NCBI GenBank assembly: GCA_964023275.1
Contig: OZ029917.1
Location: 20,991,988-21,055,987 of the forward strand
From: Norana najaformis
Taxonomy: Eukaryota > Annelida > Clitellata > Crassiclitellata > Hormogastridae
DNA length: 64,000 bases
Direction: 5' to 3'
Both the position numbers and the translations under genes were made by a program. Shown here piece after piece: positions 1 to 10,527 of this stretch. The first letter of the stretch is position 1. Each line of letters opens with the position of its first letter. Below the pieces are notes generated by a model. That model was not told where the DNA came from, did no database searches, and worked only from the letters and a program-made list of their open reading frames with translations.

Positions 1-41
1 CATTTCATTTAGCCAGAAGGATCCGTGTGGCTGACCTCATA

Positions 42-85
42 CCTAGGAGGGATTAATTCCAACCAGCAGGGGAGAGAGAGAGAGA
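42..85. repeat. Interspersed repeat copy ending in (AG)n
   Basis: CCTAGGAGGGATTAATTCCA followed by an ACCAG-AGG stretch and (GA)n. The same sequence recurs at 36627-36665, so this is a dispersed repeat, probably a retroposed fragment with an AG-rich tail. Confidence 0.6.
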
Positions 86-89
86 ATCG

Positions 90-1790
90 TCCAATACGAT
101 ATATCTTCATCGTTTGGTGACGAACCGGATGGCTGCTGACGAATATTCGTTTTAATGACTTTTCCAGCGATTTGAGCATCATTACTTTTTAGTTTTATAT
201 TCCACCAATAACTTTAAAACCTTACTGCTGGGGCACATGAGCAGCAGAGGGTTTCAAAATTTTGGCGTTCATTATTTGCTGTTTTGCATGTGGCCTTAGT
301 ATTGAGTTGCTTTCAACACTCAGTCTTAAACTGTGCAGCTTTCTACATTAATCCCTGTCAACGCCTGACAATTGCTTCAAACACAGAATTTTATTAGTAA
401 TGCTTGATAATTAGTTTACGCTCCTACGCCACCCTGAGCAGATTCGGTCCCAGCGTCCTGCTGGTCTTCACGAGATGGTTTTTGTGGTTATGACCTTTTT
501 GCTGAAACGACCTAACTGCACAGAATATGGATATGACTGAACGCCGGCGAATAAGCAGCTGTTCCATTACTAGGTGCAATGTTTATGTGGCGCTAAGATT
601 TGTTGCCACTCTTGCAATATTTCACAACATCAGATCATTTCATATTATGTTCGCTCTTCGTTTGCGTGTGGCGCAAACACAGCGTGACATATAATTAAAG
701 GTCAAGATGCAGAGAATTGGCGATTAGATTTAAATTTGCAGGTGTATAAAATAAATATGTGGTTGCGTGTAAGGTAGTGTGGTTGTGCTTGCATGTGGGT
801 GTGGATGTATCTGTGTGTTTGTATGCTTGTTTCTGTGTCATTGATTGATAATTTCCTGAATTCATCGCCAATAAGGGACCGCCGACTTGGAACCGTGAGC
901 GCCGCATACAAAACCCATCTCCCAGCAGGCATCAGAAGAAGCAGCAGAGCGAGGAGGAAGAGGCAGATGGATAAGGTGAGGAGGAGGAACCGATGCAAGC
1001 GGAGGAAGGATGCGAACGAGGAGGTGATGGAAAAGAAGGAGACAGAGAGGCGCTTCAAGAGGTCATACAAACCACATAGCATAATTTTCCGGCGCCATAT
1101 ATATTATTAATCAGACGCTCATATTTCCTCAAACGACGACGACAACGCAGTTATTAAATCTGCCACATCTCAATTATATACATATATACATATATATATA
1201 TATGTATATATGAAAATATATGCAGACGCTGTTCCAGCTGTCGCACTCATCAACTATGACTATGCGTTTAGTTTCTATATTCTTCAATTGAGTTCTCAAG
1301 TTTCCGCAGAAATTAAGCTAACATTAAAAACGCTAGACTTGACTGTGTTGGTCTGCACATAATTGTATATAATTAATCTAATTCTTAGGTCTGAAAATGA
1401 GCAATAATTTCGTAATAAGTTGGAGCAGCAGCAGCAGAATCAGCATCAGCAGCAGCAGATGCGGAGCTTTTCGTGCTGTGCATCTCTGTCTGTAATGCAT
1501 CGCATCCACGACACACATCGAATCTAAGCAACAGCTGGAAGAGGCGGCACCTGCCATTTATAGAATGCGTTGCTTTCTTTTGAAAGCATCGACAACTTCA
1601 TGCAGAAGAAGGCAACACGCATTATGAAAGCGTCTTTCATATGACACACGCATATGTCTGTACGTGAGCGTTTTCTATCTACGTTGCCGTAATATACTAG
1701 CAATTGTAAGCATCGGGCTACAACAATAATCTAAACACTACTTGGTCAGCCAGTTATTCTCATGCTCCACAGGACCTGCGCAATCGCTCA
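90..1790. other. Intergenic/intronic stretch without supported gene
   Basis: Expected to be part of intron 4. It holds an AT repeat (1174-1221) and a purine-rich patch (930-1060) that yields a Leu-rich frame on the minus strand. Bases 530-600 share GACTGAACGCCGGCGAATAAGC with 9911-9935, so they look like a LINE 3' relic. I found no Ig2 exon here on either strand. Confidence 0.5.
1174..1221. repeat. (TA/CATA)n microsatellite
   Basis: Alternating TATACATATATACATATATA units followed by TATGTATATATG; low complexity. Confidence 0.9.
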
Positions 1791-1796
1791 TTCACT

Positions 1797-1950
1797 ATTC
1801 TAGTCCAGTGCAGTGCAATTCAAGCGAGTGCAATCTGGTCCAGTCTGATGTAATCAGAACTAATCTAATCTGATGCGTCTGTCTGGCCTAATCTAATTCC
1901 ATCTAATCTCATGTGAATTGATCTAATCAGTTCTAATCTAGTCCGATCTA
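1797..1950. repeat. Degenerate (TCTAATC)-type tandem repeat
   Basis: CTAATCT, CTAATTC, GTAATCA and related words recur every 8-12 bases; the unit is too decayed to define exactly. Confidence 0.55.
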
Positions 1951-1995
1951 AAACTGTATGCGAAGAGTTCCTAGATCAACAGCAAACAGAGTGGC

Positions 1996-2135
1996 AAAGT
2001 TTAGCAGAGTGACAGAGACTAGTTTAACAGAGTGACAGAGATTAGTTTAACAGAGTGACAGAGACTAGTTTAACAGAGTGACAGAGACTAGTTTAACAGA
2101 GTGACAGAGACTAGTTTAACAGAGTAACAGAGACA
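1996..2135. repeat. 23-bp minisatellite, about six copies
   Basis: The unit GAGACTAGTTTAACAGAGTG plus ACA repeats about six times with few changes (one C/T at the fifth base, a GCAG variant in the first copy). Confidence 0.92.
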
Positions 2136-2301
2136 AGTTTGTTGAGGAGTTGAAACCCTTGGTTTTGGAATGGGCTCCAAGAGGCGCCGATCTGAAGGTA
2201 AGTAATTAAAGTAGTTACGTAGCTGTAAATAAAAGAAGTTTAACGATGTTTGTGTAGCAGACAAAGGAACTATTGTGTGATGCCAGTGGTTCATGTAATA
2301 C

Positions 2302-2506
2302 CTTTGACGTGTAACATGACGACCTTGCTTTTGACGGGATTCGTGTTGATCGTGCATCTGTACTGGCCCTGGTCTTCGCGTTTGATGTCTCGAATCTGTA
2401 GGTTCCACTCCTTGACGTAAGGCCGGACGATGCTGAATCGAAAATCATCGATTACCCTTCGATCCTCATATGTCAACGGTATCGACTTGTAGTCCAACCA
2501 CGCCAC
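2302..2506 (-). CDS. Exon 4: C-terminal half of Ig domain 1, lachesin/IgLON-like
   Basis: A 205-nt exon, acceptor GTTACGTAG|GTGGCG and donor GTCAAAG|GTATTA, phase 0 in and phase 1 out. It encodes VAWLDYKSIPLTYEDRR, then VIDDFRFSIVRPYVKEWNLQ, then IRDIKREDQGQYRCTINTNP and VKSKVVMLHVK. Ig hallmarks: the invariant Trp (VAWL), the RFS strand-D motif, the W-x-L-x-I strand E, and D-x-G-x-Y-x-C with the second cysteine. The C-terminal N-T-N-P-V-K-S-x-V-x-x-L-x-V pattern is typical of Ig1 in invertebrate lachesin/DIP/IgLON cell-adhesion proteins, which act at neuronal and epithelial surfaces. Family members carry two more Ig domains and often a GPI anchor; none is seen here, so the gene should continue left of base 1. 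Assignment to the family is firm; a specific orthologue is not claimed. Confidence 0.9.
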
Positions 2507-2837
2507 CTACGTAACGTAATTTACAGGGTCTCTAGAGCCTCTGATGTATGCATTGTAAGAACGTAAAGCAAAAGTAAAGTATCCCACAAGTGAGACGTTG
2601 GGAGGCGCTCATCTCTATTTCTTGGTCCTTGAGCCGGCAATGGACGAATCCCAATGTCCTCGACACAGGGATCATGCATCGCAGGACTTGCTGTTAACTT
2701 CCTAGCTTATGCCGGTACCAAATTATGCTGCTTGACAATTCGAAGCCATAGATACAAGCTGTTACAGAAAGCTTCAGAAGCTTTAAGACGGGAAGTCTTC
2801 AGTGCATGTGTCTGTAGACTTGTGGAGTAGTATAGCT

Positions 2838-2972
2838 GATAGTACTATCTCATCAGAGGAAAATAGTGTGGTTGATAGTACTATCTCATCAGAGGAAAAT
2901 AGTGTGATTGATAGTACTGTCTCATCAGAGGAAAATAGTGTGGTTGATAGTACTGTCTCATCAGAGGAAAAT
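2838..2972. repeat. 36-bp palindrome-containing minisatellite, 3.75 copies
   Basis: Each unit starts with GATAGTACTATC, a perfect 12-base palindrome in copies 1 and 2, changed to GATAGTACTGTC in copies 3 and 4. The rest of the unit is TCATCAGAGGAAAATAGTGT plus GGTT (GATT in one junction). It lies in intron 3. The plus strand stays open (DSTISSEENSVV per unit), but no gene context supports translation. Confidence 0.93.
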
Positions 2973-2983
2973 TACCTCAACAA

Positions 2984-3100
2984 CCTGGCTCTTGTGGACC
3001 CGATTTGATTTAGCGCCGACAAATAAGCTAGTCTCCATGACGCTGCTATTGTGAGAAATTTCGGAGATTTTACAATTACATTTGCATTTACAAACACACC
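2984..3100 (+). repeat. Interspersed LINE/SINE 3'-tail copy
   Basis: Similar over about 110 bases to 50789-50905: both begin CAACCTGGCTC, then GATTTGAT-TAGCGCC, AATAAGCT or TATAAGCT, GTCTCC-TGACGC, TGAGAAATTT and an ACATT-rich end. The pattern matches the 3' ends of the CR1/L2-like copies in this window. Confidence 0.6.
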
Positions 3101-3962
3101 TTTCAAGAGGAAGTTAGGACAAAGTTGATTTGCGGAGGATGAAGGAATTGCAGTGGCCTGAACATAGGTGCAAAGCAATCTGAACCACGTAAACAACGCT
3201 GTGTTATTTAGGGCCTGAATCTACTTTGCTGTGAATATCGAAGGAGGCAGTAACTTGAGAAAATTCAATTGACTGAAGTCTGTGCATTTTGGAAACAAAG
3301 CGTTAATCCCGCGGACGTTGTTTGTATTCTAATTAAGCTATATCTGAAACGTTGATCTTCTTAGTATTATAGTCTGGATATCAGTTGCTGGGTCAGGCCT
3401 CACATCTTCTGTCTTGGGCTAATTCAGTGGTTTCAAGCTGTCTGTTCTATTCCACATGCCGATTTTGCTCGATAATTTTCGATTACTTGGACTTCTTAGT
3501 TAACACCGTCTGCGTTATTAGAGTTATTTATCTCTTTCGCCGTCGTCATTGAGTTATTTGGACTCTGTTCAGACATTTGTTATTGAACTGTCGTGCGCCG
3601 CCATTCGACTCGTCCGCCCTTAGGGGGTTCAAGTTACTAACTGGACAGCACCGAGCTACAATTGGACCTTCACAGTCCTGGCTTTGGTGCTAACCGTTCT
3701 TCTGTTCTACCATTCTACTCTACTGCAAACTGGCCATCACAGCCCTGGTGGCTGAGGGATGTCCGGACGCCGCAGCGCCTTCTACCATCTGCGAGGGACT
3801 GCTTGTCGTTGGAGTCCATGTGTTGCTAACCTCGTCGCCTACAGTCGCTCCTCTTCTTCGACGCTACGCGGTTCAGGGACTTTGAACATGTCTTTTACTA
3901 TCAATTCTGGATGAGTGGCGACTCTTCCAGTTATCTGAGCACTGTTCGATTACTGGTAACTC

Positions 3963-4076
3963 TGAGAAACAACGTCTCTTACTACGATTCACTATTCTCG
4001 ATAGGAAGCTTTTAAACTGTGAGAAACAACGTCTGCTACTATGAATCACTATTGTCACCAGAAAGCTTTTAATCAT
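3963..4076. repeat. 57-bp tandem duplication
   Basis: TGAGAAACAACGTCT...TACTA-GA-TCACTATT...GAAGCTTTTAA occurs twice 57 bases apart at roughly 85% identity. Confidence 0.85.
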
Positions 4077-4424
4077 CAACTCGCTGCCAGTAGTAAGTCA
4101 TAGTTATTTTGGCTATGCGGTGTAGACTGGCTTTCTATGGCATCAGCCCTTTGAGTCGCGCTTCTGTCTTGGCTGAGCGCCTGTGTTTAAGCTGTCTCTT
4201 GCGATTTACATGTAGTTTACGATAGCGCAGAAGAAATGTGAAGTATACGATTATGATCAGACATCGCAGTTTAGCTGGCTTTGAGCTTTGGAAAGTTAAT
4301 GTCGATAGCCCCCACCCATGTATGCTACAGTTGGGCTGCTCATTAAGTTACAAGTATACAGTGTTTGAAGTAGATAGCAAGCATTGCTGCTTATATGCCT
4401 TACTTCATTTTAGGATATTGAAAT

Positions 4425-4566
4425 GAGTGAATAAATGAATGAATGACCAGATTGCGGCTTGGCTTTGGTGCGCCTTTAGTTGATGTCTTGTGCAACAGAC
4501 ACCGGCGCGATAGAAGTTACTAATTAATAATAATAATTAATGATGAATGAATGAATGAATGAATGC
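4425..4566. repeat. (GAAT)n microsatellites and LINE-type tail
   Basis: Two (AATG)n runs flank a tail-like segment, CGGCGCGATAGAAGTTACTA followed by (ATA)n. The same tail occurs at 50908-50945, so it is the 3' end of a retroposed repeat. Confidence 0.6.
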
Positions 4567-4661
4567 ACGCATTGACAAAAAGCAAGCAAACGAGTGGAAC
4601 TTACAAATTAACAATTTTCTGTCATTTAGCGAAGTATCTATGCAGCACGGTAACATCTTAC

Positions 4662-4768
4662 CTTGTATTTACCGAGGTATTCTATTGAACACGGTAACAC
4701 TGCTGTTTGTCCAGTAACGACGGTAACGTTGACGATTGGAACATCAAACGCTGGTTCGTACCCTAAAA
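4662..4768 (-). CDS. Exon 3: N-terminal half of Ig domain 1
   Basis: A 107-nt exon, acceptor CGATTTACCGTCAG|TTTTAGGG and donor AATACAAG|GTAAGA, entering in phase 1 and leaving in phase 0. With the G from exon 2 it gives Val, then LGYEPAFDVPIVNVTVVTGQ and TAVLPCSIEYLGKYK. This is the A-to-C-strand half of an Ig domain: a G-Q-T-A-V-L-x-C B strand with the first disulfide cysteine (LPC), and an N-glycosylation sequon (NVT). Family knowledge: IgLON proteins such as neurotrimin have a very similar N-V-T-V...G...L-x-C start to Ig1, and the exon break just before the V-A-W core is typical. The exon is too short to stand out as an open frame and was found by searching for the missing half of the exon 4 domain. 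Confidence 0.87.
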
Positions 4769-5069
4769 CTGACGGTAAATCGACGATAATTGTCAATGAC
4801 TTCTAAAGTTAAAAATTACTAGAGGCATGTTTAAGTAGCCCAATTATATTATGGCCTAAGGCAAAAGATTAAAATATCATATGCAGTGACCCCATGAAGG
4901 CGTCAAGTTAAAGACATCAATATTTTTGATTAATCTAATTTAACGGTTACCATAAACAGTGCTGTAAATCATGGTTTCTCGGATTTAACTTTAAATTAAC
5001 ACTTTTCAACTTTTGAAACATTTTCAACGTTTGCTTCGGTCGATTGTTCAACCCACGTTTTATTTGACT

Positions 5070-6262
5070 CAGAGCTGGATTAACCAGAATGCAAGATATT
5101 CAAGTGCATGAGGCCCCCGATGACAGAGGGTCCCGACTGGAGTTTTTCTGTACTGACAAAACTGACAGAAATCATTATACCATCTATTTGGTCATAGGAA
5201 TGAGTCATTAGTTTTCATTTTCAATAAGAATATGCACCAAGACCATCTTGAAAAATTGGAAAAGTCAACCAGGAAACATCTTTTCTTGTAGTTGAACGTT
5301 TTTCTGTCAATATATATGCTATGCTGACACATCTGTTTCTTAATTAGATGCGTATAGTTTCGTTGATTTTTATTTACCGGGTAGTTAGTTAGTTATATAA
5401 ACAATATAACGCCTTTAAGAGACCTCATAAATGGTGTTAAAATTCGTTGACAAAGAGGCAAACAGTGTTGAGATAACTAGAAAAATCACCACTAGTGGGC
5501 TCCCGCACACATGTAGAGCCTTATTATAAAGGAATTCCACCTAGTGGCATACCAGGCGGGGAGTCTTTTATGCATGGGGTCCAGGCCCCTGAGGCCAAGA
5601 CCATCACTCTTGGAATTCGTGTAGTTCCGATTAGATGTTTTAGACTTAGCCAACCCGGCCCTGGTGACTCTTGACTAAGCTCTGTCGATGAATACGAGTA
5701 TAACACAGTAAAGAGTAGCACATGCAGCCTAAATGCTATCAGTTTCATTATAAATGTTTCAAAATGCGTTGGCTTCCAGAACCCTTCTGGAAATGCTTAC
5801 GACGCTTCCGCAGAACACCCTGCCAGAGGGACTTCGCGCCTTTCGGAGCTCGCTGTCCTAGACCCATCAGTTTTCATCCAGTTATTGGACCTTCTTGGCT
5901 AAAAAAAGTCAGCTTCGCCGTTGTTTTCATCAAGAGCTGATAATTGACACCATGCTCAGAGTCTCTGGAATGCATTGCATCATTGATGAGGAAGGACGAC
6001 GGCCATTGAAGGCCGCTGCACATGGTTGCCTCACCGTTCAGCATTCCCTTGTAAGTCGAAGAATACTCAGTGCCAAGATATACATCGAGCCATTGCGTGG
6101 AATTTCGGAGATTTATATTAGCATTACATTTACACATACAGCACTGACCCAACATCCTAGGCTTTGGTTAGCATGCCGGCATCCCAAAATTCCATGCGCA
6201 GTACGACAGAGGCCCCCTTTAGTAGTTTGTATGCCCCCACCTAAGTGGTTAATCCGGCTCTG
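5070..6262. mobile_element. Non-autonomous hAT-type DNA transposon (1193 bp)
   Basis: The left end CAGAGCTGGATTAACC and the reverse complement of the right end, CAGAGCCGGATTAACC, match at 15 of 16 bases. The flanks are ATTTGACT and ATTTGGCT, an 8-bp target duplication with one mismatch. A CAG...CTG terminus plus an 8-bp duplication is diagnostic of hAT elements. Both termini are followed by GGCCCCC-type sequence. I see no transposase motif inside; the small open frames at 5722-6263 match nothing I know. Confidence 0.85.
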
Positions 6263-6360
6263 ATTTGGCTAGACTCGTCAATCATTGGTTTTAATCGTTT
6301 TAAAGGTTTCGCTCATTCATTCGATCATATAGTAAGTATTACCGTCAGCGATAATAATTG

Positions 6361-6385
6361 TAATACTAATAATAATAGCAACAAC

Positions 6386-6460
<75 letters not shown>

Positions 6461-6475
6461 TTATTATTATTATAA
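6361..6475. repeat. (AAT)n microsatellite with inverted (ATT) end
   Basis: About 30 AAT units ending in TTATTATTATTATAA, so the end can fold back on the main run. Confidence 0.95.
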
Positions 6476-6893
6476 CAGTAATTCTGTATTAAAATAAAGA
6501 CCTGCTCCTACATTACAATCAAATACCAGTCTTAATCAAGCTGCATTAGACTATTCAAATATGGGAAGTCATAATGAACAAGTTTTATCTTGTAGCCTAT
6601 AAAAGTATATGTATAGCACTGCATGTTAGAAATGCATTTTTGTTTATATGTTAGTAATGTAATAGCTGAGTTGTGCTTGCTTCTTTGTCAGTAACTCTAG
6701 AATCTAGATCATAATCATTTATAGGCTATGAGTGCCCTTTACAGCTGAGCGCAAGGAAGGTAGGCTCCAGAGACACTCGCTAAGACAGCGAATGTAGAAG
6801 AAACTGAATGAAATGAAGAAAGGGAAAACAGGTGGATGTAAGAAAAGGGTAAGAGTGCGTTATATTTAGACAACCGGCACTGTTCTAGTACAT

Positions 6894-6903
6894 ATGTGTG
6901 TGT

Positions 6904-6937
<34 letters not shown>
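6894..6937. repeat. (GT)n microsatellite
   Basis: About 18 GT dinucleotides with one AAGT interruption. Confidence 0.95.
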
Positions 6938-6938
<1 letters not shown>

Positions 6939-7969
6939 GGAGACAATGTAGAAGGAACACTATCGGAATATGGCGTATACGCATAGCTGTCTCTCAGAGC
7001 AAAAGAAACCGAGTCATTGTTCGGTTGCTCTTAACCGGTAATACGCCACCAATAAAGATATTTATGATTCGACTAATTCTCCAGCCTCAGTGTACGTAGG
7101 ACGACGAAGACGGCAGCAACGGTCAGCCGTGTTTTCTTCGTCTCTCATACAACGGACCTCTTCCCTCCCTTATGAGGCCCCGCCACCGTACTATGTTGAT
7201 CTCCTCACGAAAGCCCCATCAGCCGCGGCTGATGATGATGCTGCTGCTGCTGACTCAGTCGCCGAATCAGCTGCTGCTGTTGCTGCTGCTGCACCAGCTG
7301 TTGCTTGCCTGAGCATTGTGGTCTGTCCCTACTTCCGGCCTATTATTGTTCTCGTCGGTCATATTTATCTCGCGACGACTTCCTCCACTTCCTTGCAAAG
7401 TCAGCCCTTATATAATATGCACTTAAATATATACTTACGTATTATACTTCTATATACTTGTGTATATGTGAGTGCATAACGGTCTTCTATTTATGGTCGT
7501 TTCATTGCATTCATCTCACGGTTTCCTTTTGCCTACTGCATAGATCTTTTTCAATGCACTTCCTGTATGTAGGCGTTCCAGTGCCAGTAATTAGAACACC
7601 AGCCCAGTAGGTCTTAGCTCTGCCGTTGTAAAATTCGCACATTTCACTGTTACGCGCCGCTGTAATTCGTGCCGTGGCGTTACCAACGTGCAGCTGCATT
7701 ACTTGTCTTCCTGCAATTAACATGGGGCCAAACTGCGGCTCATATACTTTCGTGGCAGGCATATGATCCTCGTGCGTATACCTAACACAAAACACTGTGC
7801 TTTTAGCTACTGTATATAATATCCTTGGACGTTCGGCTTCGACGAATAGTCCTACTCAGGCTTCGTTTACAGCTGCAGACTGTATGGGGTTTATGCGTTC
7901 ATAAGTCGACTGAGTCCGCCGCTCTACTGAGGGTGCCCCTCCGAAGACCTTCCCTCCAACTGACTGTGG

Positions 7970-8640
7970 GATGTCATAGTTACAGCCGTCTTAACAGATT
8001 AGCTTCATCAACCGCTGCTGCCTTTGCCATCAAGTCGTTTAAATTGGATCCACTGCCACCATTCTTAGTTAAGGATTTTGTGGGAGGTTTTTTGCCGTAT
8101 CTTGTATTGTAGTGTAACATCACTTTGTCTGACGGGTCTCTTGCTGCCTTCCAGAAGCGGGCGATTATTTTGCCTATAGATTCAAACGCCAAGGACTGGA
8201 TTCGGATGAAATGGCTAATTATCGTTCAATCGATAGCTTTTCTTTTTTATCGAAGATGGTTGAGAAGATTGTGTCGATGCAGTTGGAGCGAATTCACAGC
8301 AACCCAAACAAAACTGGTTTCAGGAGATTTCATTCCATAGATTCTGTGCTAACGCGCTTTTTTTGTTGATTTCTTTGGGGCGGTTGATCGAGTCAGGTAA
8401 CTCTGTTTGACCTATTAGATATGAATGCAGCTTTTGACAATGTCGACCACGGTATTCTCTTAGAGCGCCTCGAAAAGTCGTTTGGTATCGTGGGTTCGTG
8501 GGTCGTGGTCGTCTGCAATGGTTCTGCTCGCTCCTCTCTGGCCGAATTCAATCGGTGGTTTTCGGTTCCACCCGATCTATCGATTATGATCTAGGTTGAT
8601 CTGGGTCTGCAGCTCCTCTAATCAGCTTTCTGAAAGAGGA
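7970..8640 (+). pseudogene. CR1/L2-like LINE reverse-transcriptase relic
   Basis: Read across frameshifts, the plus strand gives the usual order of a non-LTR reverse transcriptase: FKLDPLPPFLVKDF, LSDGSLAAFQKRAI, a frame with MANYRPIS-like and FLSKMVEKIV motifs, GFRRFHSIDSVLTRF, then LLDMNAAFDNVDHGILLERL, matching the D-x-S-A-A-F-D-T-V-D-H motif, and SFGIVGSW. In-frame stops and frameshifts show it is dead. It starts inside the thumb-proximal palm region and is truncated before the YADD box. It is on the strand opposite the host gene, in intron 2. Confidence 0.8.
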
Positions 8641-8810
8641 CCTATATAAATATGCACTTACAAATTGCAAGTAGCTGTAAGACTTTAGCAGCTTTTATTG
8701 ATGGAAACACCTGTTTTCTTGTCCTGTATATCGTCTTTAAAAATTGGCACTGTAAGATGCATTCGGTCTGAATGATGTTGTAGTTGATGAATTGTTGGAG
8801 AGTTTTATCT

Positions 8811-8985
8811 AGCTATCTATCGATCTATTTATCTACCCCTCTCTCTCTCGCTCTCTCTCTCTCTCTTTATCTATCTATCTATCTATCTATCTATTTATTT
8901 ATCTATCTATCATCTATCTATCATCTATCATCTATTTATCATCTATCTATCTATCTATCATTTATGTATCTATCTATCCATTCAA
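8811..8985. repeat. (ATCT)n / (CT)n microsatellite
   Basis: ATCT tetranucleotides interrupted by a CTCTCT run and TTTA variants. Confidence 0.95.
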
Positions 8986-8989
8986 AGGA

Positions 8990-10275
8990 TTCAATACACG
9001 CGCCAAGTCATAAATCTGAATCTAAGTCGCGGGGCCAAGACGGAGTGAAGTCAAGTCCATAGTAAAATAATGAGTCTTGACAAGATATTTAGATGTAGAT
9101 ATAGAGTTGTCAATTGTGACCCATTCAGCCAACTTGCTGAATGCATATGAAAGAATAAAACTGAAAGTATGTATCTGATGCGAAGTGACGAAGACTTGCT
9201 GATGTGATTGCGTGCTGATGTAGTCTAGATAGTTGTGAGAAGAGTGCATCCTATTTCAGTCGACTTACCAGAGCTCTCGATTTAGAAGAAACGTTTGATC
9301 TAACTCTAATCGTTCGCCCGGAACCTGAAAACTATCCAAAGCCATTTAAACAAAACAGCAGCATTTGGTTGATGATTACTAAAGCATTTTGACCTCAGCT
9401 ATTCATTAATGTACGACCGAAAGCCTCAAAGCACACGTAGATCGGAAGTTTCAAAAGAGCTGGAAAACATTTTCACACGTGTTTCCATTTAGTTCATCAT
9501 TTTTCCATTAGTCTTCGTTCGCGATGTTAACTAAAGATCCACTAATTTTCGGGAGAGCAGGCGCTGCCGTCGAAATTATTTAATGCAAGCAATTATGCCA
9601 TTAAAAACAACATCATTTAAACTCAAACAACAAGTAAGACCTCCATGTTGTTTAAACTCATGCCAGAATTACGGCAACATTGTGACTCATGTTATCAACT
9701 TCCCAACTCTGCTCCTTTTGAAATTTACGCCAATCAAAACTGAAAACACTAGTTTGAAAAATCCTATTCTGATTTCCACTCTTCTCTTTAGCTTTCTCGC
9801 CACTCCAAGACCAAACGCCTTCCAGCGTAGCCGTCTGCCAGTCTGCGTGCTTGTCCTTTGCATCTGGACTTGGAGCCGAACCTGACCATATCTGCTTTAT
9901 CGATTTTGTCTGTGACTGAACGCCTGTGAATAAGCTCGTTCTCACGACTTAGCTTTTATGGGCGCTAAAGAAATTCGGTGATTACGAATACAATCACTTG
10001 TCAAGAGATTCGACTTTCAACGCGTAACTCATCGATCTGGTTGAATGCACGTGGGTTTATATACAAGTCTTGTTATCTACACAGATTCACATACGATTTT
10101 AGAAGGTATCAGTCGAAAGACCTTCACGCAACAGCCACGAAAGTCACTCAAAGCCAAAAAGTTAGGAAACAGTATCTAGCGACAGAGAGATAGACAGACA
10201 GACAGACGCTTACACACACAGACAATATACACGCACAAACATACGTACAAACAATAGCCGACAAACTGCCGTCAG
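8990..10275. other. Stretch without a gene
   Basis: Nothing coding recognised. Bases 9905-9990 (GACTGAACGCC, GAATAAGC, GGGCGCTAAAGAAATT, GATTACGAATACAATCAC) resemble the LINE 3' tail at 14880-14945. A GACA-rich patch lies at 10185-10215. Confidence 0.5.
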
Positions 10276-10308
10276 ACCGACCGACCGACCGACCGACCGA
10301 CCGACCGG
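10275..10308. repeat. (GACC)n microsatellite
   Basis: Eight consecutive ACCG units. Confidence 0.95.
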
Positions 10309-10527
10309 TGACTGACAGGGTAGACGCATTTAATCCTTCAATAAGCCTTCAGTATCCTAGTCATAATAAACGAGTGGCTCCCAACAGCCGAACACCTGCA
10401 CCGACTTTTAAGACAGTAAAAAGAATAGCCGAATAATTTTTGTAATATTTTAAAAATCGATTATGTAATATAATGGCTGCATATGCCATGAATACATAAA
10501 CAGATCGACCTATATTATATACCTGAC

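Larger units (their letters stand above)
2507..4661 (-). other. Intron 3 (2.2 kb)
   Basis: Splits the Ig1 domain between its C-strand lysine and the V-A-W core. It contains a 57-bp duplication, a LINE/SINE-like tail and a 36-bp palindromic minisatellite. The acceptor side (AATTACGTTACGTAG) has a poor pyrimidine tract. Confidence 0.8.
4769..10527 (-). other. Intron 2 (5.8 kb)
   Basis: Runs between the exon 2 donor and the exon 3 acceptor (ATTTACCGTCAG). It contains a hAT-type element, an (AAT)n and a (GT)n microsatellite, a LINE reverse-transcriptase relic and an (ATCT)n tract. Confidence 0.7.

Noticed and set aside
702-1082. 126-codon minus-strand frame with Leu-rich segment, considered as C-terminal anchor of the Ig protein
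   Set aside because: The hydrophobic run comes from a GAGGAAG-rich plus strand, no acceptor in the right phase was found, and Ig2/Ig3 exons would have to come first.
2170-2203. Plus-strand ATG followed by nine codons (MGSKRRRSE) and a consensus GAAG|GTAAGT donor
   Set aside because: Very short, lies beside a minisatellite, and the same bases make a good acceptor on the host gene's strand; chance cannot be excluded.
7511-7795. 94-codon minus-strand frame between exons 2 and 3
   Set aside because: No Ig or other domain pattern; exon 2 and exon 3 already join in phase, so no exon is needed here.
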